Notes: generated by a model not told the origin, from the letters alone. A stretch of DNA of 64,000 bases from JAVVUJ01 sp964582545 (GCA_964582545.1 CAZOSB010000010.1:1-64000); one strand, 5' to 3'. Shown: positions 52,969 through 62,219, counted from the stretch's first letter. Made by a program: numbers and translations.

Positions 52969-53688
52969 TCAATTTGTGCAGATTTTATCCATAAATTTTT
53001 GGAAAGTTTTTTCTCCTATTCCACTGACATTTTTAATATCTTGAATCTTTTCAAATGGTCCGGAGGTTTGGCGATATTGAATAATTTTTTCTGCCGTGCT
53101 GGGACCTACCCCTGTAAGAGATTGTAGTTCTTCAGAGGAGGCTGTATTGATGTTGATTAATTTCGAAGATTCAGACCCTTGTCTTTGAATTCCTGAAGAG
53201 TTTGAGGATATAAAAGAGCCCTTATTTGGAGTACTAACAGGCATTAGGGTTTCATTTTTAGCAGTTTCTTCTACTGTTGGGATGTATATTTTATCTCCGT
53301 CCTGCACCTTTTCTGCAAGGTTGATGTAAGTAAGATCCCCTTGAGGTAATATCCCACCCGCACATTCGATTGCTTCAAAAACCCGGCTTCCTTCGGGTAA
53401 TGTGACGATACCCGGCTTTAACACAGCTCCTGCAACATCTAAAAAAATGGTGAGGGGTGGCGCTTCTTCCTGCGGCAAATCTTGTTGATCCTCTGTTTTG
53501 GGGGACTCAAGAGAGTCGTAGGAAGTAACTTTGTTACCCATTTCACCAAATATCGTGATATCCTGTGAGCTGTCATTTCTGAAAAAAAAGAAAACCAAGG
53601 CTACGAGTAGAATCAGTCCACCCGAAACAACCTTGGCTTTATTTCTAAAATCATTATTTTTTAATAGTTTTTCTAATAAATTTTTCAC
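52969..53688 (-). CDS. comEA: competence protein ComEA (SLBB + helix-hairpin-helix)
   Basis: The 239-residue protein has an anchor (about 20-40), an SLBB domain (about 78-145; IFLDVAGAVLKPGIVTLPEGSRV) and a terminal tandem HhH domain (ININTASSEELQSLTGVGPSTAEKII, IKNVSGIGEKTF). ComEA binds double-stranded DNA at the cell surface for uptake. The channel gene comEC is not adjacent; it would have to be elsewhere. Confidence 0.92.
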   Translation of the reverse strand: MKNLLEKLLKNNDFRNKAKVVSGGLILLVALVFFFFRNDSSQDITIFGEMGNKVTSYDSLESPKTEDQQDLPQEEAPPLTIFLDVAGAVLKPGIVTLPEGSRVFEAIECAGGILPQGDLTYINLAEKVQDGDKIYIPTVEETAKNETLMPVSTPNKGSFISSNSSGIQRQGSESSKLININTASSEELQSLTGVGPSTAEKIIQYRQTSGPFEKIQDIKNVSGIGEKTFQKFMDKICTN

Positions 53689-53964
53689 TAAATTCCTCCC
53701 TTAGATTTCAATGAATTCTTTGAATAGTTTCAATTCATTTTTTTATCATAGGGATGAGCTTTAGCAGAAAGTAAAAATTAACGTAGGTTTGATTGGTAAT
53801 ATTTTACATTGTATAAAACATAAAGTCAATAGTAATTGTAATATTTATACATTTTACTTTTGTTTTACTACATTTAAAATGATCTTATTAGTTTATTGTT
53901 TATTTTTTTAAAGTTTAGTTTAATTTAATTAGGTGTTTATAGTTTAACTTGGTATGTTTACAGG

Positions 53965-54729
53965 CTATTTCTGAAAGGAACCTCGCAAACGAATTTCTCT
54001 TCTGATCACTTTAATCTCATGTCTTTCGCACTCGATCTCTGCGAATTGACTGAAGGTGCTGATAAACAATTCCGGACTTAGATTTTGCTCGCTACCCGCT
54101 GCCAGCAATACGGTTAACATAATATATTTATCGTAATATAAATTGATTAAATTGTTGATTTCAGCGAAGATTTCCTTTGACTCTACGGAGGATGTTTCGT
54201 TTTTGCTGATTTGAGTTCCCTTGATGTCAAAGATCAAGGGGCGAATTTCCATCTCCGTTTCCTTCCCTGTTTTCTTTTGGAACTTTTGTGCCTTGATGAA
54301 CTCTTGCGCTAGAAAGGATTCCACCAGATTGTCTATGTCCACACCACCTTTGCCTTTTTTCACGGCAACCGCGGGGATAAAAATGTCATAGAGAGCCTTT
54401 TCCGTCAAAGCAGCCATAGTTTTGCCCTCAGGTTTCATTTCTTTGCATTCTATCAACTCTAAACCTTCTGGCATGAGAGCTGTCAGCTTGTTTAAAATTT
54501 CTTCTGCACCAAATGCCTCTTTGGTTTGAAACTCCAGATACTCCCCTGTGCCAGCATAACCCAAGGATAGAGGTTGGGCAAAGCTCATTTTGGGATGCGG
54601 ATTAAAACCTTGTGAATATTCAGGAGAAATACCGGCCCTCTTGAATACCCTCTTAAAAAGCCGCAAAATATCTAAATGGGAAGTATATATCAATGAACCG
54701 CTTTTATTGAATTTTAAATAGTATCTCAT
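53965..54729 (-). CDS. TIGR03936/DUF2344 family protein, radical-SAM associated
   Basis: The 254-residue protein opens MRYYLKFNKSGSLIYTSHLDILRLFKR, then GFNPHPKMSFAQPLSLGYAG, the DUF2344 signature. It overlaps the upstream radical-SAM gene by four bases, and the pair is conserved near rplU/obg in Clostridia. Often fused with the radical-SAM partner; RNA modification is suspected. The 276 bases after it are AT-rich with nothing clear. Confidence 0.9.
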   Translation of the reverse strand: MRYYLKFNKSGSLIYTSHLDILRLFKRVFKRAGISPEYSQGFNPHPKMSFAQPLSLGYAGTGEYLEFQTKEAFGAEEILNKLTALMPEGLELIECKEMKPEGKTMAALTEKALYDIFIPAVAVKKGKGGVDIDNLVESFLAQEFIKAQKFQKKTGKETEMEIRPLIFDIKGTQISKNETSSVESKEIFAEINNLINLYYDKYIMLTVLLAAGSEQNLSPELFISTFSQFAEIECERHEIKVIRREIRLRGSFQK

Positions 54730-56615
54730 TTGCTACCTCCCATGGGACATGAAACCTTGTGATTAACGCCACAACCTACACAGCCGTTTCTGCAATCCGG
54801 CGTTTGAGCCGCATCACAGGCCATCTGCCACTCAGAACGCAGGAATTCCTTGGTGACCCCTGTGTCAATATGATCCCAAGGCAGGTTTTCTTCAAATTCT
54901 CTAGCCCTATGAGCATACTTCCATGGATCAACTCCCGTTTCTTCAAAGGCTTTCATCCATAAATCATAATGAAAATGCTCTGACCATCCGTCAAATTTAC
55001 ATCCTAACTCCACCGCCTTTAAGAGCACGTCGGTCAATTTTCTGTCCCCCCGTGCAAATACCGCTTCCACAAAGCTGGTTTCACTGTCGTGATAGTTGTA
55101 GGATACCCCTCGGATGTTTTTCAGGCCTTCTCGTAAATAATCGTGTTTCTTGTGAAATTCCTCTCTGGTGTTCTGTGGAAACCATTGAAAAGGAGTATGG
55201 GCCTTGGGCACGAAGTTGGAAACGCTGATGGAAAGATGAAATCTTTGGGCTCTTTGGGAAGCCTTTCTTTTGATTTCTATAATCTTCTGTGCAATCTGTA
55301 CAATGCCCTCTAAATCTTCTTCCGTTTCCGTCGGCAGACCAATCATAAAGTATAATTTCATGTTGGTCCATCCCAAACCGATGGCTTTTTCCACCGCCTC
55401 AAAGATGTGTTCTTCTGTAATGGACTTGTTGATGACGTTCCTCAGCCGTTGAGTTCCGGCTTCTGGTGCAAAGGTTAGACCGGATTTCTTGTATTTCTGT
55501 ATTTCGTTTAATACGGAAAAAGAAAAGGAATCCAATCGCAGAGAAGGTAAGGACAGAGAAACATTCTGCTCCTTGCAGTTTTTCATCAAATCCGTTACCA
55601 ATCCCTCAATATCCGAATAATCGCTTGTGGACAAGGATAAGAGGGATAGTTCATCATGACCTGAATTCTCCAGTTGCTTCTTGGTCAATTCTAAGAGATT
55701 ATCCTTCTCCCTTTCCCTTACAGGTCTGTAAAGCATTCCTGCCTGACAAAATCTGCAACCTCTCGTGCAACCTCTGAAAATTTCCACCACTGCCCTGTCA
55801 TGTACTGTTTCAATGAGAGGAACGATGGTTTTATCCGGGAAATGAACCTGATTTAGGTCCTGTACAAATGCTTTTTCCGCAATGTCAGGAGCACCCGACC
55901 ATAACTTGTCCATCTTTTCCAGCAAACCCGATTCTGAATAAACGGGTTCATAAAAACTTGGAACGTAGATTCCCTTTAGATTTGCGATCCTCTTTAAGAA
56001 TTCTATCTTTTCTTCCCCAGTTTTTTTCCACTCCTCATGTAACCTGCAAACCTCCACCAGGATTTCCTCTCCATCTCCCAGAATGAAAAAATCAACTATC
56101 TCTGCCAAGGGTTCTGGATTAAAGGCACCTGGACCACCTGCCACCACAAATGGCATATCTTCATCTCTGTCCTTGCTCAATACGGGGATATTACTTAAAT
56201 GCATCATATTGATAATATTGGTGAAAGACAGTTCGTACTGCAAGGTAAATCCTAAAATATCCATGTCTGCAATGGGTGTTTTAGTCTCTAAAGTAAAAAG
56301 TGGCATCTGTTCTGCCCTCATGTACCCTTCCATATCCGGAGCCGGTGCAAAGGTTCGCTCACAAAAGACGTGCTTTTGATCATTTAAAATTTTATAGATA
56401 ATTTGTAATCCCATGTAAGACATTCCGATTTCATAGGTATCGGGAAATGCAAAGCAAAACCTGGTGTTGATCCACTGTAGGTCTTTTTTCGCAGTGTTGA
56501 ACTCGCCGCCCATGTAACGAGCCGGTTTTTCCACCTTCATTAAAAGCTTGTCCAACTTTAAGACGGTTTCTTTACCACTGTCAGCGTATGAATGTAAATT
56601 AATGTTTTTATTCAT
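54726..56615 (-). CDS. TIGR03960 B12-binding-like radical SAM protein
   Basis: The 629-residue protein has an N-terminal cobalamin-binding-like region (about 30-220) and a radical-SAM core with the 4Fe-4S Cys cluster RGCTRGCRFCQAGMLYRP. A C-terminal Cys-rich end (CRNGCVGCGVNHKVSCPMGG) suggests another cluster or metal site. Together with the DUF2344 protein it forms a conserved but uncharacterised pair. Confidence 0.92.
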   Translation of the reverse strand: MNKNINLHSYADSGKETVLKLDKLLMKVEKPARYMGGEFNTAKKDLQWINTRFCFAFPDTYEIGMSYMGLQIIYKILNDQKHVFCERTFAPAPDMEGYMRAEQMPLFTLETKTPIADMDILGFTLQYELSFTNIINMMHLSNIPVLSKDRDEDMPFVVAGGPGAFNPEPLAEIVDFFILGDGEEILVEVCRLHEEWKKTGEEKIEFLKRIANLKGIYVPSFYEPVYSESGLLEKMDKLWSGAPDIAEKAFVQDLNQVHFPDKTIVPLIETVHDRAVVEIFRGCTRGCRFCQAGMLYRPVREREKDNLLELTKKQLENSGHDELSLLSLSTSDYSDIEGLVTDLMKNCKEQNVSLSLPSLRLDSFSFSVLNEIQKYKKSGLTFAPEAGTQRLRNVINKSITEEHIFEAVEKAIGLGWTNMKLYFMIGLPTETEEDLEGIVQIAQKIIEIKRKASQRAQRFHLSISVSNFVPKAHTPFQWFPQNTREEFHKKHDYLREGLKNIRGVSYNYHDSETSFVEAVFARGDRKLTDVLLKAVELGCKFDGWSEHFHYDLWMKAFEETGVDPWKYAHRAREFEENLPWDHIDTGVTKEFLRSEWQMACDAAQTPDCRNGCVGCGVNHKVSCPMGGSK

Positions 56616-56627
56616 AAAAAATTGCTC

Positions 56628-57587
56628 CTATTCCGATTTTTGTTTTTTATAGGTTAAAAGACTGTCAAAGTCTGCATAAATTCCGCAATGATAAATGCCA
56701 TCCAGAAGCTCATCCTCTGTCAGCTGCCCCCTGTAAGCACCAGATGAGCTGATAATAGTAAATACGTTGTTATCCCAGGGCTTGTAGGACTCAATGACCT
56801 TCATAGCGCGTTGATCTTCCGTGTATACCACCATCTGGCTATTCTCGGTTCGTTGCCTTCCTTTCCAAAGGCTTTTCTTCTTATCGTTTGCCCCTCTCCC
56901 ATTCCTATCCTTTTCCATTTCTCTGGATACTTTGAAAAAGATAAAGGAGCGAGTTTGTTTTGCGGCCATAAAGAGATTGATGGCCAAAGCACAAATAATG
57001 GAATTCATAGGATTATATTGTACCAAGTAAACACCCAAAAAGAAAAGGAAAATCGAAAAAATCACAGAAAAAATATTTGAAAGTTTCTCAGCCACTCCAT
57101 ACCCCAAGAAAAAAGCCAAGTAAATCAATATGACTTTACCTCCATCCAAAGGGTAAAAAGGCAAAATATTGAAAAAACAAATGACTAAATTAGCCAACAT
57201 CAAAGGTGTGATAAAGGTTTCCAAGGACCCTACCTCTAAAAAAAACACTTTTTGGGTGATGAAATGTTTATTTTGCAGAATTGTATAGAAGATAGAAGCC
57301 ATGATTAAGTTGAAAAAAGGTCCGGACAAGTGGATGGCTAACTCATCGATGGGGTTTATGAATCCGTTTCGTAGGTGAAGTACTCCCCCAAACAATCCAA
57401 AGGAAATTTTTTCAGGATGATATCCCAACAGTTTTGCCACTGCACCGTGCACCAGTTCATGGCTGAAGGAAAACAGCGCAGAAAAAGCAACAAAAATTCC
57501 GCTTCCCATGTAAATTCCAAAAGCCATGAGAAGAAAAAAGGAAGGATGAACCTCTACGGTTAAATTATTTAAAGCAAACTTCGCCAT
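56628..57587 (-). CDS. spoIVFB: SpoIVFB-like M50 intramembrane metalloprotease
   Basis: The 319-residue protein has HELVH (HExxH) in SFSHELVHGAVAKLLGYHP and the second zinc motif NILPFYPLDGGKV in a later helix, the site-2 protease signature. A C-terminal CBS-like soluble domain (about 245-310) is typical of SpoIVFB, which cleaves pro-sigma-K. It overlaps almost directly with the SpoIVFA-like gene. Confidence 0.9.
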   Translation of the reverse strand: MAKFALNNLTVEVHPSFFLLMAFGIYMGSGIFVAFSALFSFSHELVHGAVAKLLGYHPEKISFGLFGGVLHLRNGFINPIDELAIHLSGPFFNLIMASIFYTILQNKHFITQKVFFLEVGSLETFITPLMLANLVICFFNILPFYPLDGGKVILIYLAFFLGYGVAEKLSNIFSVIFSIFLFFLGVYLVQYNPMNSIICALAINLFMAAKQTRSFIFFKVSREMEKDRNGRGANDKKKSLWKGRQRTENSQMVVYTEDQRAMKVIESYKPWDNNVFTIISSSGAYRGQLTEDELLDGIYHCGIYADFDSLLTYKKQKSE

Positions 57588-57590
57588 ACC

Positions 57591-58190
57591 TTAAAAAGTA
57601 ATGTAGTCATCAGGGTTTACGGTTTTCCCATCCTTTAAAAGTGCAAAATACAAAGCGTTGTTTTCTTTATTTTCAAAGGTACCGATGATTTGCCCTTTTT
57701 TTACCTTGTTTAGGTCTTCCACCTGAACGGAATTTAAAGAGCCATAAATAGACTCCATTCCATTTTCATGAACTATCTTGATATACTTTCCGATTTTTTC
57801 ATTTTCGTCTACTTGGGATACCGTTCCGCCCCCGATGGAATAGACTACGATTTCCTTTGATTTATCATTGATCACCTGATCAATGGGCGGAGAAAAGGCC
57901 ATCTTTTCATCGCTGGCTTTAAAAGCGGTTGCAATGGAAGTTGGGACGCTTTTGATTTTTTCTATACTGGTAGAAGCCATGACTTCCAGTTCGGATTTGG
58001 AAATATCCATGGTCAAATAAGCTTCTAAGTTCTCAATTTGCTTATTCACAATAGCGATATCCATCTTTTTGATGACGATAACACATAAGACGATTATGAT
58101 ACATACGATTAATTGCTTTATGAAAATACCGCTCCAACTGTTGGACGGTCTATAGGCTCTTGACCTTCTACCATACGCTCTTCCCACCAT
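57591..58190 (-). CDS. spoIVFA: SpoIVFA-like protein with degenerate M23 domain
   Basis: The 199-residue protein has a basic N terminus, one membrane helix (about 25-44) and a C-terminal LytM/M23 fold (GGTVSQVDENEKIGKYIKIVHENGMESIYGSLNSV). The zinc ligands of active M23 enzymes are missing: the H-L pair after the Tyr is S-L and the H-F is Y-F. This is as in SpoIVFA, which regulates SpoIVFB. Assignment rests on position and architecture. Confidence 0.8.
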   Translation of the reverse strand: MVGRAYGRRSRAYRPSNSWSGIFIKQLIVCIIIVLCVIVIKKMDIAIVNKQIENLEAYLTMDISKSELEVMASTSIEKIKSVPTSIATAFKASDEKMAFSPPIDQVINDKSKEIVVYSIGGGTVSQVDENEKIGKYIKIVHENGMESIYGSLNSVQVEDLNKVKKGQIIGTFENKENNALYFALLKDGKTVNPDDYITF

Positions 58191-58255
58191 AAAAACCCCT
58201 CCTTGTATTACACTATATAAATCATATTACAAAGAGGGACAAAATATTCTATACT

Positions 58256-59545
58256 TTATTCATCAATATATTCAAATTCATAATGGAAGATACGAATGGT
58301 ATCACCTTCCTCCAAACCCATTTTCTTCAATTCTTCAATGGTTCCCTTTTTCTCGATATGCTTATATAAATATCGCAAAGAACCCATATCGTTGAAGTTG
58401 GTGGAATTAAATATCTTTTCTAACTGTTTTCCTGTCAGTACGTAAACATCTCCATCCTTTTTAATGAAGATCTCTCTGTAATCTGGATCTTCGCTTTCTT
58501 TTTCGAAGTCAAAGAGCTCGTAAGCTTCTTCTTCCTGAGGTTCTTCAGCTAGATGGTTTAGTTCCTTTAATGCGGCTGTCATAAGCTCTTTCACACCCAA
58601 ATTGATGGGGGCGGATATGGGAAATACCTCGTATCCTTTTTCTCTCACATAGGCACAGAAGGCCTTGTAATCTTCGTCATCCTCCTGAATGAGATCCGTT
58701 TTATTGGCGGCTACAATCTGTGGTTTTTTTAGCATCTTTTCCCCGTAGGAAGAAAGCTCGTTGTTGATTTTATCAAAATCTTCAATGGGGTTTCGTCCCT
58801 CGGATCCGGAAACATCCACCACGTGTATGAGCAGTTTGGTTCTCTCGATATGCTTGAGAAAGTCCAAACCTAAGCCAGCCCCTTCATGGGCGCCCTCGAT
58901 GAGTCCAGGGATATCTGCCATTACAAATCCCGTATCAAATAACTCTACCACACCAAGATTGGGGGTAATGGTGGTAAAGTGGTAGTTTCCAATCTTAGGA
59001 TTGGCACTGGTCGCGATGGACAGTAGCGTGGATTTTCCCACATTTGGAAAACCGATCAACCCTACGTCTGCAATGAGCTTCAACTCTAGAATTACATCTC
59101 TGGATTGAGCAAATCCTCCTGCCTCAGCAAAGTTGGGAGCTTGTCTCACAGAATTTTTGAAGTTTACGTTTCCTTTGCCCCCTTTTCCTCCCTTTGCGGC
59201 CACAAAAGAGTCTCCGTCATGAACCAAATCCTTCATCAGAAGACCAGTGGCTTCATCTATCACCATGGTTCCCGGAGGTAACTTTATGATGAGTGGTTCC
59301 CCATTCTTTCCGAACTTCTTTTTTTTCATGCCGTTTTCGCCGTTTTCTGCCTTGTACTTACGCTTGTAACGAAAGTCCATCAAGGTTCTCAGGTTGCTGT
59401 CTGCCATGAAAATCACATCGCCTCCCCGACCGCCGTCGCCGCCATCGGGGCCACCCTCCGGAACGTAGGGCTCTCGCCTGAAAGAAACGGCACCATCGCC
59501 GCCCTTACCGGAAATGATGGATATTTTGGCTCTATCTATAAACAT
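58256..59545 (-). CDS. obg: GTPase Obg/CgtA
   Basis: The 429-residue protein has the glycine-rich Obg fold (SGKGGDGAVSFRREPYVPEGGPDGGDGG), the G domain (GFPNVGKSTLL, DIPGLIEGAHEGAGLG, NKTD) and an OCT/TGS-type C-terminal domain (YVLTGKQLEKIFNSTNFND). GAAAGGAATTATCT precedes ATG 59545; a reading from 59602 is rejected. It has roles in ribosome assembly and in B. subtilis sporulation control. Confidence 0.97.
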   Translation of the reverse strand: MFIDRAKISIISGKGGDGAVSFRREPYVPEGGPDGGDGGRGGDVIFMADSNLRTLMDFRYKRKYKAENGENGMKKKKFGKNGEPLIIKLPPGTMVIDEATGLLMKDLVHDGDSFVAAKGGKGGKGNVNFKNSVRQAPNFAEAGGFAQSRDVILELKLIADVGLIGFPNVGKSTLLSIATSANPKIGNYHFTTITPNLGVVELFDTGFVMADIPGLIEGAHEGAGLGLDFLKHIERTKLLIHVVDVSGSEGRNPIEDFDKINNELSSYGEKMLKKPQIVAANKTDLIQEDDEDYKAFCAYVREKGYEVFPISAPINLGVKELMTAALKELNHLAEEPQEEEAYELFDFEKESEDPDYREIFIKKDGDVYVLTGKQLEKIFNSTNFNDMGSLRYLYKHIEKKGTIEELKKMGLEEGDTIRIFHYEFEYIDE

Positions 59546-59620
59546 AGATAATTCCTTTCTATAATCAAAAAAGCATATCAATATAGAAATCCATAATGAC
59601 ATGCTTTTAGCAAATACTTT

Positions 59621-59881
59621 TTATGCTTCTTTTGGATAGACGCTTACTTGTTTTCTAGTTTTGTCATATCGTTCGAACTTTACAGCTCCATCGATCTTTG
59701 CAAACAAAGTGTCGTCCCCGCCAATTCCTACATTGTTTCCGGGATGAAATTTCGTCCCTCTCTGTCTGACCAGAATGCTACCTGCGCTAACAACCTGACC
59801 ATCGCCTCTCTTTACGCCTAAGCGTTTCGACGCACTATCTCGTCCGTTCTTGGAACTACCTACACCTTTTTTACTTGCCAT
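59621..59881 (-). CDS. rpmA: 50S ribosomal protein L27
   Basis: The 86-residue protein is MASKKGVGSSKNGRDSASKRLGVKRGDGQ with IDGAVKFERYDKTRKQVSVYP at the end. It lacks the N-terminal extension (M-x-x-x-L-Q-F-F-A-type) that most Firmicutes L27 carry and that is removed by Prp. GGAGGTGTAGTTC precedes the ATG, so no upstream extension is possible: it begins where mature L27 begins. Located three bases after rplU. Confidence 0.97.
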   Translation of the reverse strand: MASKKGVGSSKNGRDSASKRLGVKRGDGQVVSAGSILVRQRGTKFHPGNNVGIGGDDTLFAKIDGAVKFERYDKTRKQVSVYPKEA

Positions 59882-59884
59882 GAA

Positions 59885-60382
59885 CTACACCTCCTTTGCT
59901 TCTGCTTCTTCAGACTTTGCTGCTTTTTTAGCAGCAGGTTTTTTTTCTGCATCAGCTTTTTTTACAGCAGGTTTCTTATCTGCTTTATCAGCAGTAGCTT
60001 TCTTCGCTGCTGGTTTCTTGTCTTCTTCTACGCTTGGAGCAGCTGCCTCTACTTCTTTCTTTGCTGAAGGTTTGCCACCCAATGAGTCTATCTGAACCAT
60101 GGTATAAGGCTGTCTGTGACCTTGCTTCTTTCTGTAGTCCTTTTTAGACTTGTACTTAAAGATAATGACCTTTTGACCTTTACCGTTTTCAACAACAGTT
60201 CCGTATACCTTTAGGGCATCTACGTAAGGAGCACCCACCTGGACACTGTCACCATCGCTAAATAACAACACCTTGTCAAATTCTACTTTTTCTTCGGCGG
60301 TTACATTTAACTTTTCGATGGTGATTACATCACCTTCTTGTACTCTGTACTGCTTTCCACCTGTTTCAATTACTGCATACAT
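59885..60382 (-). CDS. rplU: 50S ribosomal protein L21 with long Lys/Ala-rich tail
   Basis: The core (about 1-105) starts MYAVIETGGKQYRVQEGDVI and ends KQGHRQPYTMVQIDS, normal L21. It continues with about 60 residues of Lys/Ala/Glu with repeated KKPAAKKA units (and KKPAVKKA). L21 is normally about 103 residues. GGAGGT precedes ATG 60382; a reading from 60415 runs into the leader. The normally interposed prp (ysxB) gene is missing. Confidence 0.96.
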   Translation of the reverse strand: MYAVIETGGKQYRVQEGDVITIEKLNVTAEEKVEFDKVLLFSDGDSVQVGAPYVDALKVYGTVVENGKGQKVIIFKYKSKKDYRKKQGHRQPYTMVQIDSLGGKPSAKKEVEAAAPSVEEDKKPAAKKATADKADKKPAVKKADAEKKPAAKKAAKSEEAEAKEV

Positions 60383-60512
60383 TCTTTCTTTACCTCCTCT
60401 ATCCAGTCTCGCCATCCCGGGTAGTTATTGAAATTTCAATAAACATTTGTTAAAAACCCTTTCTGTGCGGCTTACATCAATAGATATTATCACATTCCGT
60501 TGTGTGTGTCAA
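60383..60512 (-). promoter_or_regulatory. promoter and probable L21 leader of rplU-rpmA
   Basis: On the - strand TTGACA (60512-60507) and TAATAT (60489-60484) are 17 bases apart. About 95 bases of leader follow, with GCCGCACAGAAAGGG and, just before the ribosome site, CGAGACTGGATAGAGGAGG, a pattern I associate with the Firmicutes ribosomal-protein L21 leader, through which L21 represses its own synthesis. The -35 overlaps the stop of the GNAT gene. Confidence 0.72.
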
Positions 60513-61327
60513 TGATTTTTATTTGAGTTTCCTCGTTTCTTCGTTTTTTCCATATGAATGGTGGTATATTCACCTTTATATTCATATCCTAAATTTAATG
60601 CCATTTTTTTTGAAATTAGGTTTGCCGCATCCCAACACGCCCGAATCCCTTTTCTTTGGCATTCAAGTATAAATGCAGCAGCACAAATCATCCCTAGACC
60701 TTTGTTTCTAAAGTCAGGATGTGTTGCAACCTGCACCTCTGCTCCACCATCATAAACCGTCATCGTAGATGTTCCTGCAACTAATTTCTTGTGATACAAA
60801 ATAGCATAACCAAAACCACGATTTAAATAATCTTTTGCTGATTCAAATGTCTCACAAAACTCTCTAGCCCAATCCTCTGCCAAAGCCTGATTGTAAAGTT
60901 CTTCGTCAAACATTACTAAAATATATCCTTTAGGTAATTTATTAATGTAACTTTTAAGAAGTGTTTCGTCAAAGTTATAGTCCTTTTGAACAATTCCATA
61001 ACGCGAAACTGCAGTTGGATTATTTCTTTTTATCTTCATCAATGTATCTTCCCATTCAGGTTCATCATCGGGGAAAATACAGATGGTTTCATGGCTCTCA
61101 TTCAATTCAAATAATGTTTCTACCAACTGAACTGCACATTCAGCTTGTGTATCTCCGGCAAAGAAACTATATTCTCCACTAATGATCAGCCCAACACTTG
61201 GATTTGGTAACTTATCCACATATGCCGTTCCCATATACCCTTGTATACAGGCAATCACCATAGAATCTTGGATACCCTCAAAAAGTCTTTTCAATTCGTT
61301 TAAACTTTCTTTTTGAACTTTAATCAT
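60509..61327 (-). CDS. GNAT-type acetyltransferase (GNAT_acetyltran family)
   Basis: The 272-residue protein has an N-terminal ancillary region and a C-terminal GNAT domain: STMTVYDGGAEVQVATHPDFRNKGLGMICAAAFILECQRKGI (acetyl-CoA binding V-A-T-H-x-x-F-R-x-x-G-L-G), then KMALNLGYEYKGEYTTI. Substrate unknown. No ribosome site better than a weak AACGATTGTT is seen before the ATG. The stop lies in the rplU promoter. Confidence 0.85.
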   Translation of the reverse strand: MIKVQKESLNELKRLFEGIQDSMVIACIQGYMGTAYVDKLPNPSVGLIISGEYSFFAGDTQAECAVQLVETLFELNESHETICIFPDDEPEWEDTLMKIKRNNPTAVSRYGIVQKDYNFDETLLKSYINKLPKGYILVMFDEELYNQALAEDWAREFCETFESAKDYLNRGFGYAILYHKKLVAGTSTMTVYDGGAEVQVATHPDFRNKGLGMICAAAFILECQRKGIRACWDAANLISKKMALNLGYEYKGEYTTIHMEKTKKRGNSNKNH

Positions 61328-61384
61328 AACAATCGTTCCTCATCAGTCCATTTCGAGGTTTCATTTGATTCCCTCCAAAATTTC

Positions 61385-61418
61385 ATCAAAGTATCTACCT
61401 TATCAAAGTATCTACCTT
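61385..61418. repeat. tandem duplication of 17 bases
   Basis: ATCAAAGTATCTACCTT occurs twice without gap (61385-61401 and 61402-61418). It lies in the 205-base spacer between the GNAT and TatD genes. No known element. Confidence 0.9.
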
Positions 61419-61532
61419 CACGACCATATATTTTGCAAATTTCTTCAGCTTTAAATATAATTATCTCTCAAATTTAGATATAATCTTTTATAGACAATTA
61501 TACAGATAAATCAAACGATCTTCTACTTATTT

Positions 61533-62219
61533 TTAACGTTCCGTCATTTTCACGTCCTTTATTTTTCTGATATACTCCAAACTTTTAGATAGTACCTCTG
61601 GGATATCGGAAAAACTGACGTCCCTTCCCAGCACCCACTCCAAAGCGGATAATCCATCCGTCTCTACCAATAACTTGTTATGGTCAACCTGTCTCGCCAC
61701 GTTTTGAACAGCTTCATTGTTTTCCACATCTGGACCTATGGTAAAGCGACAGTTTCGTGCTATGTATCGATCCAAATGTTCAAGGCAGGAGTACCAGTGC
61801 ACGATGATGGGCATGGAATAACCCTCTATAATCTCTGCGATTTCTTCTTCCCTACCTTTGGTGTGAAGGATCACAGGACATCCTCTTTTCTCTGCAATAT
61901 CAAGCTGCTCTAGGAAAACCGACCGTTGTTTGTCTAAAGGTACGTCACACCAGGTACTATCCATTCCGATTTCCCCTATGATTTTACAACTCTCCAAATA
62001 AGGTCGAATCTCTTCCACCTTATAATCCGCCGCATTCCATGGATGCAATCCGTAGGATCCCACAATATGTTTATGCGCTAATTCTAAATTTCTAACGAAC
62101 TTGCAACTTTCAGGATCAGTACCGCAAGCGATACTAAGAATATTAAATTCTTTTAAAACCTCCAAAATCCCTTGATCTACCTGTTGTTTTGTTATGTGAG
62201 TGTGTGCGTCAAGTATCAT
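61533..62219 (-). CDS. TatD-family metal-dependent hydrolase
   Basis: The 228-residue protein opens with ILDAHTHI (metal-binding H-x-H) and keeps GEIGMD, VILHTKG, IVHWYS and ETDGLS, the metal sites of TatD nucleases. Length is slightly short for TatD (about 255). It follows the ABC transporter genes and is probably in their operon. DNA or small-substrate hydrolysis cannot be decided. Confidence 0.87.
   Translation of the reverse strand: MILDAHTHITKQQVDQGILEVLKEFNILSIACGTDPESCKFVRNLELAHKHIVGSYGLHPWNAADYKVEEIRPYLESCKIIGEIGMDSTWCDVPLDKQRSVFLEQLDIAEKRGCPVILHTKGREEEIAEIIEGYSMPIIVHWYSCLEHLDRYIARNCRFTIGPDVENNEAVQNVARQVDHNKLLVETDGLSALEWVLGRDVSFSDIPEVLSKSLEYIRKIKDVKMTER

Noticed and set aside
61385..61418. 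CRISPR-like repeat
   Set aside because: Only two adjacent 17-base copies with no spacers; a simple tandem duplication.
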